Below, piece after piece: positions 43,295 to 54,552 of a stretch of 64,000 bases of DNA. The position numbers and the translations under genes are program-made. The notes beneath the pieces were generated by a model, which worked only from the letters and a program-made list of their open reading frames with translations, was not told the origin of the DNA and did not search any database. The DNA is from Rhizaria sp. SCN 62-66. Taxonomy: Eukaryota > Rhizaria, unplaced. Within the stretch, counting starts at the first letter, position 1. Each line of letters starts with the position of its first letter. Location: NCBI GenBank assembly GCA_001724265.1, contig MEDY01000090.1:1-64000 (forward strand), in the 5' to 3' direction.

Positions 43295-46200
43295 CGGAAG
43301 CAAGGTCTCGAGAGCAGCTGTTGCCAGAACTCATGGGACACATGACACGACTGTTGCTGCTTCAGCTGCGATCGTTAGTGCTGTTGGCCGTGTTGAAGTC
43401 GCTAGCAGTCTCGATATCGATGCGACTGACCTGCTTGCAACCTCTCGCCACCGCGCGAATCCCAGTCATACGATTGGCACCGAGAGCCAGATGATCGATG
43501 GCCAGCACTCCGACTCCGACACGGACTGCAACCTCCCCATTAGCACGGGACTGGGCAGTGCGGCTTACAGCAACAGCGGCGACGATATGACTGTGGGTAA
43601 CGCCGTCGCCCGGGTCGCTGTAGACGTCGACGGCGAGGAGTCGGGCGACGATGACGGCGATTTCCTGTCTAACAGCGCTAGAAGTGCGGCTAATAATGCT
43701 GACAGCGACGCTGGGATGAGCGACAGCAATGCTGACTTTGTTGTCGATAACGACATTGTTGTCGATGATGCTGGTGTACTGCTGTCTCACAGTCACGCGT
43801 CACCCCCCGCGAGTACTGGCACGAGACCTGGCACGAGTACCGACGTTGGCGTTGACGCTGACACTGACGCGGACGCTGATCTCGCCGACAGCGACGGTCC
43901 GGACGCCGACACAGACGGCAACGACGATATGCTGATGCTTTCTGACACTGATGACGTCAGCAACTTCGTGCTCCCGCCCCCCGATCACAACGGTATCACT
44001 GGTACGAGCGCTATCAGCGCAAGCAGCGCGGGCGATATGAGTGTCGCTCGCAACCGTGGCAGTGAGAGTGACGGTAATGCCACGAGTGTGAGCAGCGATG
44101 AGGATGACTCAGGTGTTCTACTGAGCAGCATCATCAACAACAGCAACAACAGCAGCAACAGCAACAATAACGCTCCTACTACCAACAACACCACCAACAA
44201 CAATAACAACACTCGTGCTCGGGCTAGTGCGCAAGCTAACGCGCGCGCTGGCGCTGGCACTGGCGGTGGCGGTGCTAACGCTAACGCTAAAGCCAAAGCT
44301 AACACTGGCAAAGCGAATGCCACCGCACGCGCGGGCGCTGGCGTTGGCAATGCAGCGAAGAGCAACAGCACGAACGCTAGCAAAGCTAAGGATGTGAAGA
44401 ACACTTCTTCTGCTCCTGCTGATGCGGGCGCCATCAACGCTGACGTCAATCCCATTCCTAGCTACCCTCAGTCCAGTAACATGCGTTCTAACTACAAGAA
44501 CAGCTCCTCTGGGAGTTTTGTTCGGTCATCACCATCGTCACAGTCGCTGCCTCCGTCATTAGCCGCCCTGGCACAAGCGACCACGCCGTCGCTGTTGACA
44601 CTGTTTAGTTTTGCGTATAATCACGACTCTGGCGCTGCGCCTATGGGAAGTTATAACCCTGCGCTCACACTCTCCCAGGTACGCGGACTTCTATCTTGAC
44701 AAAACACGACATTTAACTGTAAATATTCATTTTTTAACAATATTTCTTTGATATGACATATATTTAACAGCGCAGCATTTTTTCCATCGCTTTAATGCTA
44801 TGAGACTTTATTTCGATGATAATTCACATCAACACTACTTTCCCTCGCTTGACTTGTTTTCTTTGCGGCTACAGGCACAAGTGGCCGCCGCCGCCGCGGC
44901 CGCTGCCGGTTCACAGTCCCCCTATGTCACTGACCCTATGACAACTCCACGGCCTTTCCACCCGGCCCCGGTGCTGTTCACAGTGCCCTCCGCCGCCACC
45001 GCATCAGCCGCCGCCGCCGCCGCCGCCGCAGCCGCTAGCTCTGGCTCTCGTTCTGGCTCGGTGACGGCAGCGACTGCGGTTGATTTCGACGGTGATGTGC
45101 CCCGCGTTGTCCCTCTCGCGACGAAAGAGGGAAGCTCACGTGGCAACTCGCTCGAGATGTGTTTTTTAGGAACTTCCTCGTCCTCCCCCAGTGAGCGCCG
45201 TAACGTCTCCTCTGTCGCGCTCAAGGTTGATTCTGCGGGCACGACGTGGCTGTTTGACTGCGGTGACGGTACACTGCAGCGGCTGCTGATGGCACCGAAT
45301 ATCGGAGTGCAGGACATCACCAAGATCTTCATTTCGCACCACCACTCGGACCACGTGCTCGGTCTCCCACAGGTACGCGCTTTATCCCTCAACAAAACGA
45401 GAGTATTTGCACTTTTCATAATGTCAACGTTGTTAATTTGCATTTGCAACACAATTTCATACCTGGTATAACGACGATATACTCACAAATCCATTTTTTC
45501 CATCCTTTTGTTTCTCGTTGCCTGACTGACTGGCTGACTGACAGGTGATTGTGGCCTGGCAGGCCGTGCTTGGCATTCGCTACAACGTCCCCAAGAGCTA
45601 CCTCACAGCCCCGCCCGTGCACGACCGCCACGCCTCGGACTATACCGGCAGCCTGAGCGGCGCAACGACCGAGGAAACGGTCTCAGCAGCGCTGCAACCG
45701 CGTGGTGCCGACTCGGCGACTGCGCCGGCGAGCGAGCGCCTGCTGAGGATCTACGGCCCGCTCGGCGTCGGCGCGTTCGTGTGGGAGGCGTGTCGTTTCT
45801 CGCGTCCGCGCACGATCGCCGGCGTCGAGTTCCACGAGTTCGTCCCCGCGGGCACGCCGCTCTCGGCGCTGCCGCCGTCTGCGCTGTATAACAACAATCT
45901 GCCTCCGTCGCAGTGTCCGCCAATGCCGCTGCGGTCGAACCCGCTGTACCACGCGTGCCAGACGCATTACAGCATTCGGTACTATTTCGCGGATGAGACA
46001 ACGGATCTATCGCAATGTGTTGTTGAGGCCTCTGTTAATGGGCCACGGGTTGTCGTCCCAGGTACGTCTGAGTCACGTGTTCTCTCTCTATGTTATAACG
46101 CGGCGGCTTAACCTTGTTTACTTTCGTAGTGAAAGTTATCTTTAGTTGTTGCTTTAAGAATGCTTATTGCGGCTTTTTTGAGGATAATGTGCATTGATTT

Positions 46201-49200
46201 AAGCTTATATTGTGCTTCATTTTGTGTTTCTATTGTTGCATTTTGTTCTGTTGTGTTTAGGAATTGCCCCTGTTACTCGGTCGACGCAGTTTACAGCACG
46301 GTAAGTTACTTTCTTGAAAGATTATAATCACAACATTTCATGCTATTTTAGCATGACATGTTTTAAAATTAAACCAACATATTTTAAATCAGACGTCTTT
46401 CGCCCAAGACTCCGATTTTAACGCATGTTCATCTTTGTCACTTTACCTCAACTTTTTTCTCACTCATCATTTGCTTTGTTGTTGTTTTCTTCTGTTTCTG
46501 CTTGCAGGCGCGCCGAGACGACCCCCCCGATCCGGCTATTGTTCGGCGACATCAAAGTCACTGCCGTGGCCGTTCCGCACTCGGCCCCCTCGTGGACCTA
46601 CTCGATCGAAACCGTGCCTTTGTCGCGCATGGAGGCGCGTCGCATCCCGACCGTGAGTACCGGCCCCCACCTGCGCGTGCTGAAACGCGGTCGTAGCATC
46701 ATTGCCCCGGCCGAGCCTTCGATCGAGAAGCTCGTGACGGCGCTCGCGGCGGCTGGCGGGAACGCGGCGGCGATCCCCGATGACGGCCTGCGGCAGTTGT
46801 ACGGGTTTTTGACTGGGGAAAGTGACTGGGCCGCGCATGCCAGTGTCGTGAGGCTCGGCGATTATAGCCCGCAGTCGCTGCGGACGGCGTTTAGGCTGAT
46901 GCCGTTCATGATCCCGGCGTCTGATGAGGCGTTTCAGAGGCTGCGGAGCCAAGGAAGGCTCACAGCCGCGGTGTCAGTGCCGTCAAACTCATCCTATAAC
47001 AAGCAATATCAGTTGCAGCAACAACAGCGAGGCGGTAGCGGCGACGTCACCGTGAACGCCAAGACTAATGTGATTCCGAATCAGACTCCGCGGACGCCGC
47101 CGCCGCTGGTGCCGCCACTCAAGGTCGCTGACGAGAGCACGGCTGCTGTTGTCTGTCACCCTGAGCTTCTGCCGCAAGGTATGTTGCTACATCGCCCTTG
47201 ACCTCATTCCAACAACAAAACACTTTCTATTTTTGTGTGTGTGTTTCTCAATGAAAACTGTTGTTGTTCTTTCTTGTTTTTAGATTATATAGCAAAAATC
47301 GCTCACAATTCGTTTTGTATTTTCCTTACCCTTTTGATTTATGTATGAAATATCTTTATAGGAATGCCTGCATCTCTGGCGCAACACCTCATTTATGTCT
47401 CCGCCGACTCCACCTTAAGCCGCCAAGCGTCTCAAAAGGTCGTTTTATCGTTTGACAACTTCGGTATCAAGTATGCCCATCCTGATGGCATCGCTGCTTG
47501 CGCTAAACCGGATGTTCTCGTCCACGAAAGTACCTATTGCCGCGGTGTCTCAGGTTCCGACGGCCTCGCGATCGCTCGCAGCCACTCAACAGCGCATATG
47601 GCCGGCGAAGCCGCAGCTTTTCTGTCCGCACGCACACTGGTACTCAACCATTTTTCGCTGCGGTACGGCGAGGGGTACTTAGCCGGTGTCAGTGCACAGC
47701 GCCGGTCCGTGATGCTGCGCAACGGCGGTGACGTCATTGAAGCAGCGGCCGGTGACGGGTTTAACTTGGCACGATTTATTCATAAGAAAAGCGAGACTGT
47801 GTCTGACCACGTGCTTGAGGCTGCCGCTGCGGCAGGGTTGTTAGAAGCCAGCGATCTTGTCTCTCCGAACAACGCTCCTGGTGGTGGCGATGCGTCGGCG
47901 TCGAAGGGTTCTTACAATAAGTTCGGCCATCAGGGTAATGGCGCGTACGCAAGCGCTAAGAACAATACCCTTGATTCGAGTGGTGCCGCGTCTAATTCTG
48001 AGGTGACTTACATCGCGTCCAAGGGTGTCTACATGACCGAAGCACAGGCTTTGCAGGAGCTTGAACGTGAGATCAAGACTGAAGCACTCCGCAATGTCAA
48101 AAACACTCTCAGTATCAACACTGCCACCACCAACAGCATCAACGCTATCGTGGATGGCAACGTGCACGCGCACGCGCGTACTGAGGCTCGTGTGCGCTCT
48201 GTCACCGGTGCTGCAGCTAGCGTGCGTGAGGGCGACTTTTTGTTTGATGATAACAAGGACGCCGCCGCTGCGACGACCGACGGCAGCTTCGACCGCATCT
48301 TGGATTCGGACCCAGAGGGCGCGGCCAATGACACCCACAGCTTCACTGACAGCGAGAGTGAGAGTGAGCGCAGTGTATTAGCGCAGAACTTCGCCGATTG
48401 GTACTCCCCTCGTGCTGCTGCGTATTCCGCTATCACTACTCTCAACAACACGTTACTGCTCAAAAACATCGACATCGACGCAACAAACGCCGGCAATAGC
48501 AACAACAACTCCAAAAACGCCGCAGGCGCGTCTATGTACGGTCGGCACAAGCAGCATCGCAATCGCCACTCGGCTCCCAGCCAGCCCAACTACGCGAGCG
48601 CCACGACCGCGCATCTCGTGAGTACCGGTGACAGTGTCATTGATAACTACTTGCTGCCGCCGCTGTCTGCGTCACCGTCGACTCCACCGTCGCTGCTGTT
48701 ATGGTCTTCGCTGCAACAGCAGCAGCTGCATTTACAGCTACAGCAGGCGAGTGCGAGTCGCAGGCAGAGGCGGCTTAACTTCGACGAGACCGATCATCGC
48801 GGCAGTCACCACAGTCTGAGTCTCAGTCGCAGTCTTACACTCAGCAGGCTCGGCCACAGCCACAAGCATGGGCCGCTGCAGCGCCAGAGTGAGCTTGAAG
48901 ACCGTCAGCTTGAGCAAACGCACATGTCGCATATGCTGCAACAGCAGCAAAACTTGTTGCACCAACACCAGCTGATGACACATCAGCATCAACAACAGCA
49001 GCAGCAGTTTCAGCAGCACCAGTTGCATCAGCTTGCGAACCAGTCACCGTCGAGGTCACCGTCTCAGGCTCAGCGTCAGAGTTACTCTCAGTCTCTAACG
49101 CAGTCACCGGCCTTGGCTCCGACACAAACCCCATTGGAGTCTTTGCTGACGTCATCACTGCCTCTGCTGCGCGCGCACCCGCGTTCCCCGACGTTCCGCT

Positions 49201-50351
49201 TTGCCTACGCCACCGCGGCGGCCGTGAGTTCCCGTGACGGCCCGTACCCGCTGTCGCGAGTTCTGCTCGAAGCCGTGCATAGGGAGGTGCCGGACCCGGA
49301 TCCGACGCTGCGTCGTGTGTTCCGTTTCCCAGCGGCCCTGGTACCACCAGTAACGCGTGACCACGAGTACGGCAGTGTGAGTGCCAATTCGGCTTCACAG
49401 AAGGCGAGTGATGATGATGGTCTTGATGACGACATTGACGAGGACGTTGACCCTGCGAACAGCAGGAGCAAGAACGACCGCCCCACTGGTGGCGTTCAAT
49501 TTGTCATGGCTGCCCATGATTTAGCGATTGTGCGCATTGGTGTTCACCGGCGCGTTACACCCACACGCACTCATCATCACACCCAGGGCCACCACAGTAC
49601 CACCGCTGCTGCCGCTGCCGCCGCTGCCGCTGCTGATGCTGCTGATGCTGCTGATGTTGCTGATGCGTCTAGCTGCTCCACGTACCCCAGTCTAAACACC
49701 AGCGAGAATGAGAACAACTCTATTAGCATCACCGCTCACGATGAGGCTAGCTCGATTAATACTGCTACGGCGGGTGATAGCACGCAGCCTATCGCAAAGA
49801 AGAAGAAGCAGCACCAGAAGAAGCAGCAGCAGGCGCTGCAATTGTTGTGGGGCACCGAGGCCGCTGTTGCGACGGCAGCCGCAGTCACCCACGCCGTCAA
49901 TACGTACAACAACAAACACGCGAGCAAAGCCGCGGACAAGCGCAGCGAGCGCTATGCTGCTACAGATTCCTCGACTGCTGTTGGTGATGGTTTCAGTGCG
50001 AGCGCGTTTGACGTGCCTGCTGCACCGGCCCCCATTCGTGGACGAGCTGAGGCTGCTGATGGCTCCGGCTGGCTGGCCAGTGTCGTTGCGCACACAGACT
50101 TGTCTAAGGGGGTACTTAATGCGCTCGCCACCAAGGAGAAGTCGAAGAAGTTGCTTGCGCTTAAGTCACCGTTGTCTAAGGGTGACGATTCTTCGAAGGG
50201 TGTAGATGTAAGTAGCTCTGACGCAGGCCCCCTGTTGCTGTCGCCACTGTATATCCTGAATGCTGGCCCGGGTGAGTTTGCTGAGCGTTTTGCAGTTGGT
50301 AACGAGCTCATTCTCAACGCGACGGACATCAACGACACTAACAAACAATAA
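42498..50351 (+). CDS. ELAC1: tRNase Z (tRNA 3' processing endonuclease), 2,298 aa, expanded
   Basis: Six exons: 42498-44678, 44875-45372, 45545-46061, 46261-46300, 46508-47178 and 47362-50351 (TAA). It removes 3' trailers from pre-tRNAs. Catalytic features: CFLGTSSSSP, LFDCGDGTLQRLL, the metallo-beta-lactamase motif HHHSDH (residues 882-887), IYGPLGVGAFVWEA, VAVPHSAPSWTYSIE, a position equivalent to GDT reading FDN (LSFDNFG), VHESTY and LNHFSLRYG (about 1400). The order fits the short/ELAC1-like class, but the core (about residues 800-1410) is embedded in long disordered regions: residues 1-790 (Ser/Asp/Asn) and 1420-2298 (Gln/His/Ser). The N-terminus (MLRGATATTTAVVGRIAAS) could be an organellar presequence. 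Two in-frame TAG codons (43095-43097, 43101-43103; residues 200 and 202) lie in a Gln-rich tract. Assignment to ELAC1 versus ELAC2 is tentative. Confidence 0.88.
43110..43155 (+). repeat. CAG/CAA Gln tract in tRNase Z adjoining two TAG codons
   Basis: An almost uninterrupted CAG/CAA run follows GAA-TAG-CAG-TAG-CAT. In this frame the tract is Gln on both sides of the TAG codons, each one transition away from CAG. Confidence 0.85.
43258..43296 (+). repeat. (AAC)n Asn tract in tRNase Z
   Basis: About a dozen AAC triplets encode a poly-Asn run in the disordered N-terminal region. Confidence 0.85.
50103..50118 (+). other. Recurrent motif TCTAAGGGGGTACTTA (occurrence in tRNase Z gene)
   Basis: The same 16-mer as at 12498, here on the coding strand, translated SKGVL. 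A one-mismatch copy is at 31874-31889 in PIG-A (+) and another at 38817-38832 across the bZIP stop codon. The reading frame and sense strand differ between occurrences. Confidence 0.8.
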
Positions 50352-50626
50352 GCTTGATGGTGACGGGATTATTACTAAGTCAGAGCAAGCGAGAAGGAGA
50401 ATTTTCGAAAAAATTCCATATTTATTTAAGAATAATAACCACGCATAATTAATCAGTTCAATCATACATATACAATCAGTCATTTCATCAATATATACCA
50501 CTTAGTTCAAACACACTTTTTGAAAGCAATACAAAATCACGATCAAAGATTCACAAAGTACATCGGTTGAAAACGCTGCAAGGGTCTTCTTATCACGACC
50601 TAAACGAATTAAACAGAGACAAAAGC
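50352..50626. other. Short convergent spacer
   Basis: 275 AT-rich bases lie between the tRNase Z stop and the OGFr-domain gene stop. They presumably hold both 3' ends. No other feature seen. Confidence 0.4.
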
Positions 50627-51916
50627 TCACTTACTTTCGTTGTTTGCAACAACAACACAGTGTCTATCACTGCTCTCGTCAGTATTAGCGTTGCTGTTCG
50701 TGCCATCGTCGTCATGCTTCACAATCATCCAGCCACCGTTGTTGTTTTTCGCCTGAACCTCGCGCCATTGCGCCGCGACAATCGCCGCCACAACACCAGC
50801 CTTCAACTTGCCACTCTTCCCACTCACAAAGCTGCTCACATCACTGTTTACGGAGCTATTGTTGAAGAGATAGATGGCTTCCGCAAGCTCTTGCAACTTC
50901 TTCCGCTCAGTGTCATCCTTCACGACAGCGCACCAGTAAAACCGTGCAGAGCTAACGCTATTGGGCACAGTGCCAGCCACGAGAGCTTCTTTGACTAATG
51001 CCCATACCAGCGGAGCCTGGAGATGTCCCAGCCCAAACAAAGAGAGACACTTAAGCACGCGTGTAATGCGGAGGTAGTTGTGCCCTTTGTTGTTGAGGTT
51101 ACGCAGCCGGTCGAAGCAGTCGTTGGTGTTGCGCGCGAGCTCCCCCGTCGCGAGGGACACCAGGCGGAAACCGATGAAGCGCAGGTACACGCGGTAGTGC
51201 TCGAGCACAAGTACCTGGTACTCGTGGGGGTTGGCTGTAATTACGGCGAGTTCGTGCGGCTGCAGCGGGGACGCGTTGGGATTCATACCGGGTTCAGGGA
51301 TGGGGAAAAGCCACTGGATGTAGTCGTGCGCGGTCTCCAAGTACGCGTTGTCCTTGGCAAGCGGGCCCGTGATGAAATCGTTACGGTAATGCTTGCCGTT
51401 CATCTTGAGCTTGTTGGTGAAGAAGTCGAGGTTGGGAGTCGCTTTCGTCTGGAAGTGCTTCGGTAACGGCGTAGGGTAGCCGGCAAGAAACTCTTCGGCG
51501 TCGCGGGCGGCGCGGAAGGCGTCGGCCGATCGCATGCGCTGGCCTGATTGCGCAAAACCGCCAGCACCAGCACGAGAGGAAGCATCGGGAGAGAGGGCTG
51601 CGTCTTGCGCGGACCAGCAGGCGGCGAGATAGGCGTTTGCGCCGTCTAAGTCAGGCGTAATAACCATGCCATCACTTGGGGTGGGCTTGAAGGAAGCGGA
51701 TTTGCTTGCGCTTGTTGTTGCGGGGAGAGCGGGAGCGGTTACCGCAGTTGCGCTCGAGCTTGCGCGCGAGACAGACTTGTTGCTGTCAGTCGAAGTGACG
51801 GAGGCAGCGTTGACTGCTTTAGACTGCGCGGGCTTTTGGAGTGTAGGAGTCACAGTCGTAGCTGATGTGCTTGCGTTAGACGCGGCTGCGGTAGCAGCTT
51901 CGGTGGGGTTCTGCAT
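50627..51916 (-). CDS. OGFr-domain protein (opioid growth factor receptor conserved region)
   Basis: 429 aa, ATG 51916 to TGA 50627. Residues about 1-120 are disordered (Ala/Ser/Thr). Residues about 150-330 match the OGFr conserved region in motif order: TPNLDFFTNKLKMNGKHYRN, ETAHDYIQWLFPIPEPGMN, PLQPHELAVI, YRVYLRFIGFRLV, FDRLRNLNNKGHNYLRITRV and LKCLSLFGLGHLQAPLV. In animals the domain occurs in OGFr, a nuclear-envelope-associated regulator of proliferation; fungi and protists have the domain without known ligand function, so receptor activity should not be inferred. The C-terminus is Asn/Asp-rich. The TGA overlaps a perfect donor-like GTAAGTGAG, so a 35-nt intron leading to a TAA cannot be fully excluded. 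Confidence 0.85.
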   Translation of the reverse strand: MQNPTEAATAAASNASTSATTVTPTLQKPAQSKAVNAASVTSTDSNKSVSRASSSATAVTAPALPATTSASKSASFKPTPSDGMVITPDLDGANAYLAACWSAQDAALSPDASSRAGAGGFAQSGQRMRSADAFRAARDAEEFLAGYPTPLPKHFQTKATPNLDFFTNKLKMNGKHYRNDFITGPLAKDNAYLETAHDYIQWLFPIPEPGMNPNASPLQPHELAVITANPHEYQVLVLEHYRVYLRFIGFRLVSLATGELARNTNDCFDRLRNLNNKGHNYLRITRVLKCLSLFGLGHLQAPLVWALVKEALVAGTVPNSVSSARFYWCAVVKDDTERKKLQELAEAIYLFNNSSVNSDVSSFVSGKSGKLKAGVVAAIVAAQWREVQAKNNNGGWMIVKHDDDGTNSNANTDESSDRHCVVVANNESK

Positions 51917-52321
51917 CTGCAAGTGTGGTGAACAACACCGAGATATGACTTTTGGCGACGATGGACTCTTAAAGTACGTATATCTCAATCAGACTTCCGT
52001 CTTTCACTAGAAAATAGTAGGAACAAACAGATATGTTAGTTTTTAATGATATTTATAAAGTGTACAATACACGCCAACGGTTTCAATTCTGGGGGCGTCT
52101 TCTTCTTAGCTCGATGAATCTGGCTTGCTGTGTCAGCTGGCTGGTTAGTTTGTGGTGTAAACGCAATACATGATTGGAAACTGTGATGTATTGCTCTGTC
52201 TGGGCCATGCTCAGAGCATTCCGACATTAAATAATGGCCATGAACCCAAATATACTAGTTAACCAGAGAAATCCACTCGTTTCTCACCCCAAAGCAATGA
52301 AATTAGCGCATCATGCGTAAC
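51917..52321. promoter_or_regulatory. Spacer upstream of the OGFr-domain gene
   Basis: 405 bp between tandem minus-strand genes. CACACTTGCAG directly precedes the OGFr ATG and resembles an intron acceptor, so a 5' UTR intron is possible. No other feature recognised. Confidence 0.4.
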
Positions 52322-53710
52322 TCATTGCTCAGGGGCTGCTGCATCTGCTGCGGTCTGCTGTCGCTTCTCACTCACAACAGCCCCGCCCTGCTGCTGCTGC
52401 TGCTCCGCAATCTGCTGGATATGCAGCGCAGCCCTCGCAGCCACCGCCGCGGCCATATCCCTCACACGGCGCTCGATTCCCGTCTGCACGGCAGTAGCCA
52501 CGCGGCCCCGGGCCGCCGCCGCCGCAGCTTTGCCAACACGGTCAAGAACTTCGATGCTCACGGTCACCTTGGCACCACCACCGGCACCAGACGCCGCCCC
52601 CGCAGCAGCGCCAGAGCCGGAGTTCGCGCTTAGACCGTTGTTGACGCCCATGTTGTTGTTAGCGTTGGCTTCAGCGGTGGCTTGTTCAACATAGGCAGAG
52701 CGCGCTGCCGCATCCGCCTGTGCAGCCAGTTCACTATCGACATCAAGCACCGTGCCGCCGCTGGCGTCGGGTAAGTCAAGCCGCGCTCCGGCGGCGACGA
52801 GGCGCTCGACGAGCGAGAAGTGACCGTGGGCGGCCGCGTGATGAAGGGCGGTGCGGTTGCGGCGGCCGGGGAGGTCGATGGCGGCGCCGGAAAGCAACAG
52901 AATCTACGATTTGACAATATATATAACAAAAAAGGAAATCAGTAGTAAGTAATAGGTTACATTTAACTAACTTACATCTTAAACCATAACTTTGAACAAA
53001 GAAATGTGTTTGTTAGTGTTGTGTAAACTTACCTCGACGACGCTGTTCTTGCCCTTTGCTGCAGCGAGAGTCAATGCAGTGTCGCCAAACGCGCTCACGC
53101 CGTGCAAATCAACACCGACCGAGACAAGAAACTGCACCACATCCGCGTGCCCGTTATCCGCCGCCAGCACCAGCGCTGAGCACCCGTTGACGTCTGTCGC
53201 AGTCGCGTCGGCGCCGAGAGTGAGTAAAAGACGGACGATGCCGCTGTGGCCGTGGCGGGCAGCGTGTAGCAGCGCAGTCCAGCCGAAGCGGTCGCGGGCG
53301 TCCAGGGATGCGCCGAGAGTGTGGAGGGTCTTGACAAGCTCGGTGTGGCCGCGGTGGGCGGCGACCATCAGGGGCGTGCAGTGGTCTTTGTTGACGACGT
53401 CGCAGTTGACGTCTAGACAAACAACAAGAAGTGAACACAAAGTGACAAATGTTCAGACATGGGAAAATAATCAAAGATATGATCAGGTTAGTGGAGGTAG
53501 TTCAGATTAAATTTGCGATATAACATAAAAGCCACGCGAAAACACGACCGAAATTAGTTGCATTTGTTTATCTGCATCAAAGCGTGATTAAATGCGATAG
53601 GATGGAGGTGAGTGGAAGAACGTACTGGGGCCGAGGCGGCGGATGGCGGCGGCGTCACCCTGTTGCGCGGCTTCAAACAGCACGCGATAGTGAGGGTCAG
53701 ACGCGGACAT
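52322..53710 (-). CDS. Ankyrin-repeat protein, 348 aa
   Basis: Exons 53710-53626, 53412-53033 and 52903-52322 (TGA). Splice donors are GTACGT and GTAAGT. Residues about 12-190 are ankyrin repeats: LFEAAQQGDAAAIRRLG, CTPLMVAAHRGHTELVKTL, WTALLHAARHGHSGIVRLLL, CSALVLAADNGHADVVQFLV, DTALTLAAAKGKNSVVE and, across the second intron, RTALHHAAAHGHFSLVERLV. The rest is an Ala/Gly/Gln-rich helical tail (RVGKAAAAAARGRVATAVQ, ALHIQQIAEQQQQQ) that could form a coiled coil. Specific partners cannot be predicted. It is divergent from the giant disordered gene. The TGA end is one of two TGA terminators in the window. Confidence 0.85.
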
Positions 53711-54552
53711 GCCACGCAAAAGTCACCAAGCAGTGCGGGCTTTAGTGAGGGGTGCTGCAAATCGCTGCAGAGGGGCGCGGGTAAGGCTGGTGTGAGGTGT
53801 GGGCCACGAGAAAACGCTTGAGCTTAAGAGGCGGATACTGAGCCCAAATCAAAGTTTAATAGTACAAAATTTTGTGAATAAATATCAAACCCAGATTTAA
53901 TTGCCACACAAAAGCAACACATGCATAGACGGATGGTTTGCTATCGAGCAGCGTCGTGATGTGCAACGTATCCCGGGGGTTGCATTGCAAGCCTCGCGGA
54001 GCCCCCGCAGCCCGTCGGTGATGGCGCCCTGTTCGCATAGTTAAACACATGTCCATACGCTCTCCTCTGTTCGTCAACCGACATATGATCGAGAGATTTC
54101 GTTTTAGATCTTACTAAACTTGCCATATATTTAAAATACTGGCTTCTAAGCTCACGCCTTGTATCGCGATCGATGTGCTTTTTTCTCCCCTATCCCAGAC
54201 GAGCCTCCCGTGCTCTCACCTCTCGCTTCACCACCTTTGGCGAGCACTTACCCGTTTTGTCCGACTTTTTCTAACCGCGCCTACCGCGCACCACGCACTA
54301 GTGGACCTTGCTGCGCTCTTTGCACCGAGTTCCACTGACAAAGCGCCTCGCTGAAGCTGTTTCTGCGCTTGCCCGCCTTTCCGCGATCTCGCTTTCTCCG
54401 AGAGCGGCTGCGACTTGCGTTTGCTCACCACTCGCTGTACCACTTGGCCGGACCGCAGTCCTCTCTCACACGGCCGCTTGGACCACGTTTGTTACCTCCC
54501 CGCTAGCCACGAAAGCTATAACAGCACTTGTTGCTTGCTTTGCGTCTGAGCG
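53711..54552. promoter_or_regulatory. Divergent intergenic region, ankyrin gene and giant disordered gene
   Basis: 842 bp between start codons. 53830-54140 is AT-rich; 54180-54550 is C/T-rich and GC-richer, as other leaders in this window are. An antisense-looking frame at 54228-54443 is not convincing. Promoters for both genes are inferred from position. Confidence 0.4.

Noticed and set aside
50600-50634. Possible 35-nt intron at the end of the OGFr gene (GTAAGTGAG...TTTAG) giving a TAA-ended tail of about 33 residues
   Set aside because: Far shorter than the other introns (129-242 nt), and the added tail has no recognisable features; TGA as stop is simpler and the ankyrin gene also ends in TGA.
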